From positions 1 to 5,259 of the forward strand of contig JAATFR010000028.1 in the NCBI GenBank assembly GCA_015655095.1: 5,259 bases of DNA. Reading direction: 5' to 3'. Below are positions 1 through 4,860 of this stretch, piece by piece. The notes below the pieces were generated by a model, which had not been told where the DNA came from, ran no database searches, and worked only from the letters and a program-made list of their open reading frames with translations. A program made the translations under genes and the position numbers. Every line of letters starts with the position of its first letter. Position 1 is the stretch's first letter. Source of the stretch: Hyphomicrobiales bacterium (GTDB taxonomy: Bacteria; Pseudomonadota; Alphaproteobacteria; Parvibaculales; Parvibaculaceae).

Positions 1-51
1 GCTCATTCCTGTCCTCCATTCCTGCCTCACTTGGCATTTGTCCGGCGGCGT

Positions 52-81
52 TTGTCCCTTGAGTTCCCGCTCAGGAATAAT
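52..81 (+). promoter_or_regulatory. Possible sigma70-type promoter for the quinone oxidoreductase gene
   Basis: A TTGTCC hexamer at 52-57 (4 of 6 to the -35 consensus) and AATAAT at 76-81 (5 of 6 to the -10 consensus) are 18 bp apart. This would start transcription near 88, about 35 nt before the chosen ATG. The spacer holds a short imperfect inverted repeat, CCTTGAG with CTCAGG (57-63 and 70-75). The call rests only on hexamer similarity and spacing. The rest of 1-122 shows no gene I can support, apart from short direct repeats described in the findings. Confidence 0.3.
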
Positions 82-113
82 CACTCTGGCCGTCCTGCCC
101 CGCCATATCAACC

Positions 114-117
114 GAGG
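114..117 (+). promoter_or_regulatory. Ribosome binding site deciding the quinone oxidoreductase start
   Basis: GAGG at 114-117 lies 5 nt before ATG at 123. An in-frame GTG at 117 would use the last base of this motif as its first base and so would lack its own ribosome binding site. The next in-frame ATG, at 147, has no purine-rich stretch upstream. I therefore place the start at 123. Confidence 0.55.
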
Positions 118-122
118 TGACC

Positions 123-1124
123 ATGTCCGCTTCCCTCCCCGCCACCATGACCGCCATCACCATTCGCGAACCGGGGGGGCCGGAGGTGCTGGTGCCCGAA
201 ACCATCGCCGTGCCGGTGCCGGGCGAAGGCGAGATCCTGATCCGGATAAATGCGGCGGGCATCAACCGGCCCGATGTGTTCCAGCGGCAGGGTTTCTACA
301 ATCCGCCACCGGGCGCGCCGACGACCCCGGGCCTCGAGATCGCGGGCGAAGTAGCCCTCATCGGCCCCGGCGTCACCCGCTGGACAGCGGGCGAGCGGGT
401 TTGCGCGCTGGTCGGCGGCGGCGGTTATGCCGAATATTGCCTTGTCCATGAATCCCATGTGCTCCCCATTCCAAAGGGCATCACGGACATCGAGGCCGGA
501 GGCATCCCTGAAACATTCTTCACAGTCTGGGCCAACGTGTTCGAGGGCGGCGGTCTAAAGGCCGGGGAAAGCCTGCTCATCCACGGCGGATCAAGCGGCA
601 TCGGCACCACCGCCATCCAGATTGCCAAAGCCATGGGCGCGCGCGTGTTCGCAACGGCTGGAAACCCGGAAAAATGCGCCGCCTGCGAGCGGCTCGGGGC
701 CGAGAAGGCCATCAATTATCGTGAGCAGGATTTCGTCAAGGAAATCAAGGCGTTGACCGGTGGCCGGGGGGTCGATGTAATTCTGGATATGGTCGGCGGC
801 GACTATGTGCAGCGAAACATCAATTCCGCCGCTCAAGGCGGGCGGATCGTCTCCATCGCCTTCCTCAACGGCTCGAAGGCCGAGGTGGATTTCATGCTCA
901 TGATGCTCAAGAACCTGACCCTGACCGGCTCGACGCTGCGCGCCCGCAGCCTTGAGGAAAAGGCCCGGCTGACGGCAGCGCTCAGACAGCATCTCTGGCC
1001 CCTGATCGAGGCTGGCAGGGTCAAGCCCCTGATTGAAAAGACTTTTCCGCTGGCCGAGGCGGCCCGTGCCCATGAGTTGATGGAAACCAGTAGCCATATC
1101 GGGAAGATCGTGCTGACGGTCTGA
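123..1124 (+). CDS. NAD(P)H:quinone oxidoreductase, PIG3-like, MDR superfamily
   Basis: This 333-residue protein belongs to the zinc-independent quinone oxidoreductase branch of the medium-chain dehydrogenase/reductase superfamily (PIG3/TP53I3-like). These soluble cytoplasmic enzymes reduce quinones or related enones with NADPH. The N-terminal GroES-like domain carries the family signature AAGINRPDVFQRQGFY (45-60) and the following PTTPGLEIAGEV. The Rossmann domain has the nucleotide-binding loop HGGSSGIGTTAIQ (154-166), an expected NINSAAQGGRIVSI segment, and a C-terminal GKIVLTV end typical of the family. No structural zinc cysteine cluster is seen. The length is normal. The start at 123 is supported by GAGG 5 nt upstream. 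It ends 125 bp before trcR, so the two may have separate promoters. The physiological substrate cannot be read from sequence. Confidence 0.9.
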   Translation: MSASLPATMTAITIREPGGPEVLVPETIAVPVPGEGEILIRINAAGINRPDVFQRQGFYNPPPGAPTTPGLEIAGEVALIGPGVTRWTAGERVCALVGGGGYAEYCLVHESHVLPIPKGITDIEAGGIPETFFTVWANVFEGGGLKAGESLLIHGGSSGIGTTAIQIAKAMGARVFATAGNPEKCAACERLGAEKAINYREQDFVKEIKALTGGRGVDVILDMVGGDYVQRNINSAAQGGRIVSIAFLNGSKAEVDFMLMMLKNLTLTGSTLRARSLEEKARLTAALRQHLWPLIEAGRVKPLIEKTFPLAEAARAHELMETSSHIGKIVLTV

Positions 1125-1145
1125 TCCATCCCCGGCGCCGCCCCC

Positions 1146-1174
1146 TTTTCACGGCGGGGCTTTCAGCCTATATA
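1146..1174 (+). promoter_or_regulatory. Possible promoter of trcR
   Basis: TTTTCA at 1146-1151 (4 of 6 to TTGACA) is followed after exactly 17 bp by TATATA at 1169-1174 (4 of 6 to TATAAT). The -10 lies in a perfect 10-bp palindrome, CCTATATAGG (1167-1176), the most AT-rich spot in this intergenic region. Transcription would begin near 1181, giving a leader of about 70 nt that includes the palindrome at 1211-1224. This is sequence similarity only; no start site is known. Confidence 0.35.
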
Positions 1175-1210
1175 GGGACCAATTCCCTTATTGTTTGGAC
1201 TGAGGTCCCG

Positions 1211-1224
1211 TTCAACCGGTTGAA
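1211..1224. promoter_or_regulatory. Perfect 14-bp palindrome, candidate operator or leader hairpin of trcR
   Basis: TTCAACCGGTTGAA reads the same on both strands and ends 25 bp before the trcR ATG. As DNA it has the two-fold symmetry of a dimeric regulator's operator. As RNA it can fold into a 5-bp stem with a CCGG loop. It is bracketed by GGTCC (1204-1208) and its complement GGACC (1233-1237), which would form an outer stem ending just before the ribosome binding site. I do not recognise the motif as the site of a particular regulator. Confidence 0.4.
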
Positions 1225-1237
1225 ATCCGGCTGGACC

Positions 1238-1246
1238 AAAGGAGAG
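1238..1246 (+). promoter_or_regulatory. Strong ribosome binding site deciding the trcR start
   Basis: AAAGGAGAG contains GGAG at 1241-1244, 5 nt before ATG 1250. An in-frame TTG at 1220 would add ten residues but would place this Shine-Dalgarno inside the coding region and split the palindrome at 1211-1224. The ATG is clearly the better start. Confidence 0.85.
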
Positions 1247-1249
1247 AAC

Positions 1250-1966
1250 ATGACTCAACGTCCGCCGCTCATGCCCAAGGCAACCGCTGTCTGGCTTGTC
1301 GAGAACACCTCCCTCACGTTCGAGCAGGTTGCCGAATTCTGCGGCCTCCACCCGCTGGAAGTGAAAGGGATCGCCGATGGCGACGTGGCCCAGGGCATCA
1401 AGGGCATGGACCCGGTTGCGTCAGGCCAGCTCAGCCGCGCGGAAATCGAGCGCTGCCAGAAAAGCTCCAACGCCCGTCTGATGTTCGCCGAGAGCAAGCA
1501 CAAGCTGCCGGTGATCAAGCCGCGCAAGGGTCCCCGCTACACGCCCGTGTCGCGCCGTCAGGACCGGCCGGACGCCATCGCATGGCTTGTTCGCAACCAT
1601 CCCGAGCTGACAGATGCGCAGATTTCCAAGCTCGTCGGCACGACCAAGCCGACAATCCAGAGCGTGAAGGATCGCAGCCACTGGAATTCGCCCAACATCA
1701 AGCCGGTCGATCCGGTGACGCTGGGCCTGTGCTCGCAGATCGAACTCGACGCCGCCGTACAGAAAGCCTCCAAGCGCGCCGACAAGAACCGCCCGCCGCT
1801 CGAAGAAGGCCAGACCCTTCTGCCTGCCTCCGAAACAGTCAGCCGGATTTATTCCGAGCCTGAAAAGGAAGAAAAGGAAGGCGATCAGGGCTACAGCGCC
1901 GACCATGTGTTCGCGAAGCTGGGCGGATCGGAAAAAACTTCCGCCGAGGATGAAGACGAGAATTAG
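1250..1966 (+). CDS. trcR: TrcR, DUF1013 family cell-cycle transcriptional regulator
   Basis: This 238-residue cytoplasmic protein belongs to the DUF1013 family, essentially confined to Alphaproteobacteria. In Caulobacter the family member TrcR has been described as travelling with RNA polymerase and affecting cell-cycle promoters; that role here is inferred by homology. The protein has two similar halves. Residues 11-69 start with ATAVWLVENTSLTFEQVAEF and residues 108-169 with DAIAWLVRNHPELTDAQISK. Both look like helix-turn-helix units and both continue into an IK..DPV..G..S..EI/EL segment, which suggests an ancient internal duplication. A basic linker (about 84-107, rich in K and R) joins them. 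The C-terminal 37 residues are strongly acidic (EKEEKE, AEDEDEN) and probably disordered. The gene has its own possible promoter and a strong terminator, so it is probably monocistronic. Confidence 0.92.
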   Translation: MTQRPPLMPKATAVWLVENTSLTFEQVAEFCGLHPLEVKGIADGDVAQGIKGMDPVASGQLSRAEIERCQKSSNARLMFAESKHKLPVIKPRKGPRYTPVSRRQDRPDAIAWLVRNHPELTDAQISKLVGTTKPTIQSVKDRSHWNSPNIKPVDPVTLGLCSQIELDAAVQKASKRADKNRPPLEEGQTLLPASETVSRIYSEPEKEEKEGDQGYSADHVFAKLGGSEKTSAEDEDEN

Positions 1967-1998
1967 GTCTGGCTTTCTCTTTGTCCGAAGAAAATCTG

Positions 1999-2035
1999 AA
2001 ATGACGCCCCCTCGCGGGCGTCATTTTTGTTTTTG
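1999..2035 (+). terminator. Intrinsic terminator of trcR
   Basis: AAATGACGCCC (1999-2009) and GGGCGTCATTT (2016-2026) form a perfect 11-bp stem around a 6-nt loop, followed by a T-rich run TTTTTGTTTTT (2024-2034). It starts 33 bp after the trcR stop codon. It also separates trcR transcription from the riboswitch-controlled unit downstream, so the CLC gene should need its own promoter between about 2025 and 2083. I found no convincing -35/-10 pair there. Confidence 0.93.
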
Positions 2036-2082
2036 CCGAAATCAATCTGGACGAACTGGCGAGTATCCGGTAAGCGTCCAGC

Positions 2083-2141
2083 AGGAGATGGCGTTCCTCC
2101 TTTAACCGCAGCGAACTCATTGCTGCTGATGACGCCTACAG
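2083..2141 (+). ncRNA. Fluoride riboswitch aptamer (crcB motif)
   Basis: This RNA binds fluoride, as a Mg-fluoride cluster, and controls fluoride-export genes. The first hairpin is GGAG (2084-2087) with CTCC (2097-2100), and its loop carries the conserved ATGGCGTTC. The second hairpin is GCAGC (2108-2112) with GCTGC (2122-2126), followed by the hallmark TGATGACGCCTACA (2127-2140). The defining pseudoknot pairs loop GGCGT (2090-2094) with ACGCC (2132-2136). Compared with the well-studied Pseudomonas syringae example as I remember it (GGCAT with ATGCC), both strands have changed together, preserving pairing. The joining strand between the hairpins is shorter than in that example. The gene downstream is a CLC with fluoride-type motifs, which supports the call independently. 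Confidence 0.95.
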
Positions 2142-2171
2142 ACACCTGACCATGGTCGGGGCTGTAGGCGT
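2132..2171 (+). promoter_or_regulatory. Riboswitch expression platform: hairpin mutually exclusive with the pseudoknot
   Basis: ACGCCTACAG (2132-2141) is perfectly complementary to CTGTAGGCGT (2162-2171). An inner stem CCTGAC/GTCGGG (2145-2150 and 2155-2160, one G-T wobble) extends it. The outer 10-bp stem uses the same ACGCC that forms the aptamer pseudoknot, so fluoride binding and this hairpin cannot coexist. Expected logic: no fluoride, hairpin, expression off; fluoride, pseudoknot, expression on. What follows is TTCGCGTTCAC, not a clean T-run, and the hairpin does not cover the ribosome binding site near 2217. Whether it acts by intrinsic termination, Rho or another route is open. Confidence 0.7.
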
Positions 2172-2227
2172 TCGCGTTCACATCCCTTGCTACTGGTCAG
2201 CCCGATTCATTCGAGCAGGTATGACCG

Positions 2228-3598
2228 ATGCGCAGATTCAACCGACCAGAACAATTTGAGCTGTTGCCCTACATCGGCAAATGGCTCGTCATCGCCAGCG
2301 TTGCCGCTTTCCTGGCAGGCACCGCCTCCGCCTTCTTCCTCGCTTCACTCGACCAGGCCACGGCCTGGCGCGAAGCGCATCGCTGGGTCATCTGGCTGCT
2401 GCCGGCTGCCGGGTTCAGCGTCGGGTGGATCTACCATTTCTTCGGCAAGACCGTCGATGGCGGCAACAATCTCATCATTGACGAGATCCATGACCCCAGG
2501 AAAGTCGTGCCCTTGCGCATGGTGCCGTTGATACTGGGCGGCACCATCGTTTCTCACCTGTTCGGCGCATCGGTTGGCCGTGAAGGAACCGCCGTGCAGA
2601 TGGGCGGGGCCCTGGCCGACCAGCTCACCCACGTATTTCGCCTGAAGAATGCGGATCGGCGCATCCTGTTGATGGCCGGCATCAGTGCTGGTTTCGCATC
2701 CGTGTTCGGTACGCCGCTGGCAGGCGCTGTATTCGGCCTCGAAGTCCTCGCCATCGGGCGCATGCGTTATGACGCGCTGTTCCCGTGTGTCGTGGCCGGT
2801 ATCGTCGCCAATCAGGTATGCCTGGCCTGGGGCATTCATCACACGCATTACGCAATAGGCGAAATCGTGCCTGTCGGCTTCTGGAGCGTAATGGCAGTGG
2901 TCGCCGCCGGGATTGCGTTCGGCCTCGTTGGCATGATATTCGCCACAGCCACCCACAAGCTCAGCGCACTGGTCAAGCGCTTCATCACCTATGCACCCCT
3001 GCGCCCCGCTACCGGTGGCATCGTCATCGCCACGGCGGTGTGGGCGCTTGATGCCTATCACTATATCGGGCTTGGGATTCCCGACATTGTGCGGTCCTTT
3101 CAGGAGCCGATGGCTCCCTGGGACTTTCTCGGTAAGCTGGTATTCACGGTTGCCTCGCTGAGTACAGGGTTCAAGGGCGGCGAAGTTACCCCACTATTCT
3201 ACATCGGCGCGACGCTGGGCAACGCCCTCGCGCCGCTGCTGCACCTGCCCTTCCCCATGCTGGCCGGGATCGGCTTCGTTGCCGTATTCTCCGGGGCCGC
3301 CAACACCCCCATCGCCACGACCCTCATGGCCATGGAGCTTTTCGGGGCGGAGATCGGCCCGCTGGCCGCCATCGGCTGCATCACGGCCTATCTGTTCTCC
3401 GGCCACACCGGCATTTACCACGCCCAGCTCGTGGGCCACAGCAAGCACGGCAAACACCGGAGCACCGTTCCCGAGGAGCTGCGCATCGCCGATCTGGCGC
3501 ATTTCCGCAAGCAAAGGAGCGCTCAGGCGAAGGGAGAACCTGTGATGCCTGAGGCCAAGGCCGAAACATCCGCCGCCAGCAAGGAAATCCTCCAATGA
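2228..3598 (+). CDS. eriC: CLC-family fluoride/proton antiporter (CLC-F type)
   Basis: This 456-residue inner-membrane protein of the CLC superfamily probably expels fluoride in exchange for protons. It has about ten or more hydrophobic segments, beginning near residue 18. The gating-glutamate motif GREGT is at 117-121 (Glu119). The position of the chloride-binding GSGIP motif is occupied by GNNLI (79-83), putting Asn80 in place of serine. The usual GxFxP motif reads GGEVTP (337-342). Tyr407 in GIYHAQ may match the inner-gate tyrosine. These replacements mark the fluoride-specific subfamily. The start at ATG 2228 has AGG at 2217-2219, 8 nt upstream. A fluoride riboswitch leads the gene, agreeing with the motifs. 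The stop overlaps the DUF190 start (ATGA), implying translational coupling. The Lys/Ala-rich C-terminal 30 residues are likely an unstructured tail. A chloride role is less likely. Confidence 0.9.
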   Translation: MRRFNRPEQFELLPYIGKWLVIASVAAFLAGTASAFFLASLDQATAWREAHRWVIWLLPAAGFSVGWIYHFFGKTVDGGNNLIIDEIHDPRKVVPLRMVPLILGGTIVSHLFGASVGREGTAVQMGGALADQLTHVFRLKNADRRILLMAGISAGFASVFGTPLAGAVFGLEVLAIGRMRYDALFPCVVAGIVANQVCLAWGIHHTHYAIGEIVPVGFWSVMAVVAAGIAFGLVGMIFATATHKLSALVKRFITYAPLRPATGGIVIATAVWALDAYHYIGLGIPDIVRSFQEPMAPWDFLGKLVFTVASLSTGFKGGEVTPLFYIGATLGNALAPLLHLPFPMLAGIGFVAVFSGAANTPIATTLMAMELFGAEIGPLAAIGCITAYLFSGHTGIYHAQLVGHSKHGKHRSTVPEELRIADLAHFRKQRSAQAKGEPVMPEAKAETSAASKEILQ

Positions 3599-3998
3599 CC
3601 TCTAAAACCGGCCCGCAGCACATTGCCGCCCTGCGGCTATATTTCCCGATTTCCACTAAGGCCAAAGCCACACGCTTCTGGCATCGCCTGAGCCCGCCGG
3701 CGCTTGCTCACCACCTGCTGACGGTCGCCCGGAAGGCCAACATCATGCAGGCCATGCTGCACCAGATCAGCTCCGGCTACCTGCCCGGCGAACGGCTGTC
3801 GATCACCATCTGGAGCTGACAGGCATGCGGCACCCGCAATGCCTGGAACTGGTGGACAATGAGCAACGCCTGCGCAGCTTCATGCACGAACACGCCGAGG
3901 AGTTGCGCAAGGTGCATGCAGTGCTTTTCCTGTGCGAGTTACCCCTCACGCACAAGAGTGGCGCGCCTGCTGTCCATACCTCCCCGGCGGACTCGTGA
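3595..3998 (+). pseudogene. DUF190 (PII-like) protein gene, split by an apparent frameshift
   Basis: The gene starts at ATG 3595, overlapping the CLC stop, with AGGA at 3582-3585 upstream. The first frame gives 74 residues ending at TGA 3817. Up to residue 69 it follows the DUF190 pattern (LRLYFPIS, ARKANIMQAMLHQISSGYLP, GERLS), then loses similarity. The family's continuation is in another frame: HHLELTGMRHPQCLELVD followed by NEQRLRSFMHEHAEELRK, ending at TGA 3996. Joining the frames near 3800 gives about 134 residues, slightly longer than the usual 100-120. One lost base close to 3801 explains it: restoring a C there would read RLSHHHLELTG. No slippery heptamer is present, so programmed frameshifting is unlikely. 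DUF190 proteins have a PII-like fold and, as I recall, often sit beside fluoride exporters; their function is unknown. Sequencing error is the main alternative. Confidence 0.75.
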
Positions 3999-4023
3999 CG
4001 GCCCCGCATCGCGGCTCCGTCAC
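3995..4023. other. Hairpin between the convergent transcription units
   Basis: GTGACGG (3995-4001) pairs with CCGTCAC (4017-4023), and an inner CCGC/GCGG stem (4004-4007 and 4011-4014) closes on a 3-nt ATC loop, separated from the outer stem by a 2x2 internal loop. It overlaps the final stop codon of the DUF190 reading frame and lies 32 bp from the stop of the convergent SDR gene. Neither strand has a T-run after it, so it is not a classical intrinsic terminator. It may still stabilise 3' ends or pause polymerase from both sides. Confidence 0.35.
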
Positions 4024-4054
4024 CGTACGCTGACACCTATGACCGATCCTTCTT

Positions 4055-4855
4055 TCAGTCTAGGGCCTTTACCGGCATGGTGTAGTTGAGAGCGAGCCGC
4101 CCGCCATCGACATAGATGGTTTCTCCGGTCACATAGCTTGCCAGATCGGACGCGAGGAACAGGGCGATGGAAGCCACCTCATCGGGCGAGGCGATGCGGC
4201 CGAGTGGCGTGCGGGCAAGGATCGTATCCATCGCGCCGGGCGTCGAGTTCACGCCCGCCAGCATGTCGGTTTCGATACTGCCGGGGCCGATGGCATTGAC
4301 GCGGATGCCGTGGGGAGCCAGCGCCACCGCGATTGATTTCGTGAGCTGCTGGATGCCCCCCTTGGAGGCGCAATAGGCCGTCTGCCCCGGCAAAGCGACA
4401 ATGCCATTGACCGAGGACATGTTGATGATCGTGCCCGGCCTGCCACCCGCGTCTACCTGACGGACCATCTCCTGGGCTGCCGCCTGCGCCACGAGGAAGG
4501 TGCCCTTGAGATTGGTGCGGATGACATCGTCGAAGCTCTCTTCGCTGAGCGTCAGGAAATCCCCGCCCGTGGCTATCCCCGCATTGTTGACGACAATATC
4601 AAGCGCTTCAAACTGATCGCATGTTGCCCGCACAAGGTTGCGCACGTCCAGCCGTTCGCTTACGTCGCAATAGCGGAAGGCCACCGCCAACCCCTGACTG
4701 ACCAGTTCGTCGACGACCGCCTGTCCCTCCTCTTCATCCACATCGCACAGCATGACTTTCGCGCCCTGAACAGCAAAGCGGGTGGCGATTGCCTTGCCGA
4801 TGCCGCGCGCGGCGCCGGTGACGATGGCGACCCTGCCCTGAAGCAAATCCGGCAT
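4055..4855 (-). CDS. Classical short-chain dehydrogenase/reductase (SDR)
   Basis: This 266-residue soluble oxidoreductase has a complete classical SDR architecture. The cofactor loop is TGAARGIG (13-20). Asp38 at the end of the second beta strand favours NAD over NADP. NNAG is at 90-93 and the structural Asn is Asn115. The catalytic Ser148, Tyr161 and Lys165 lie in MSSVNG and YCASKGG. PG follows at 191-192, and the C-terminal YVTGETIYVDGG is typical of the family. The minus-strand ATG has GGAG 8 nt upstream (plus-strand 4864-4867), and that site lies in the end of the upstream ligase gene. The 5-bp gap to that gene indicates one operon. The pairing with an acyl-CoA ligase hints at a hydroxyacyl or alcohol substrate, but the sequence does not fix it; annotation tools may call it glucose 1-dehydrogenase-like or 3-oxoacyl-ACP reductase-like. 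Confidence 0.92.
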   Translation of the reverse strand: MPDLLQGRVAIVTGAARGIGKAIATRFAVQGAKVMLCDVDEEEGQAVVDELVSQGLAVAFRYCDVSERLDVRNLVRATCDQFEALDIVVNNAGIATGGDFLTLSEESFDDVIRTNLKGTFLVAQAAAQEMVRQVDAGGRPGTIINMSSVNGIVALPGQTAYCASKGGIQQLTKSIAVALAPHGIRVNAIGPGSIETDMLAGVNSTPGAMDTILARTPLGRIASPDEVASIALFLASDLASYVTGETIYVDGGRLALNYTMPVKALD

Positions 4856-4860
4856 ATACG

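Noticed and set aside
591..1097. Long open frames on the strand opposite the quinone oxidoreductase gene, and similar ones opposite trcR and CLC.
   Set aside because: They arise from GC-rich codon structure of real genes, lack ribosome binding sites, and encode low-complexity or unfamiliar sequences.
1132..1165. GC-rich CGCCG...CGGCG stem after the quinone oxidoreductase stop, a possible terminator.
   Set aside because: Only 5 bp with an 11-nt loop, a G-G mismatch outside it, and just three T's after it. It also overlaps the proposed trcR -35 region.
2144..2220. ACCTG (2144-2148) complementary to CAGGT (2216-2220) at the CLC ribosome binding site, a possible anti-Shine-Dalgarno.
   Set aside because: Only 5 bp over about 70 nt, and it would mask the site in the fluoride-bound state, opposite to the expected on-switch. 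Probably chance.
2221..2259. A 12-codon frame starting at ATG 2221 and overlapping the CLC start, a possible leader peptide.
   Set aside because: The only purine-rich motif (AGG 2217-2219) is 1 nt from this ATG, too close to serve it, but well placed for ATG 2228. The peptide shows no recognisable regulatory composition.
3796..3820. Programmed -1 ribosomal frameshifting in the DUF190 gene.
   Set aside because: No X-XXY-YYZ slippery heptamer at the frame junction, and I see no clear stimulatory hairpin directly after it. A mutation or base-calling error is simpler.
3859..4089. Plus-strand open frame of 76 codons across the convergent region.
   Set aside because: It overlaps the DUF190 continuation frame and the SDR 3' end, has no family-like sequence, and no good start signal.
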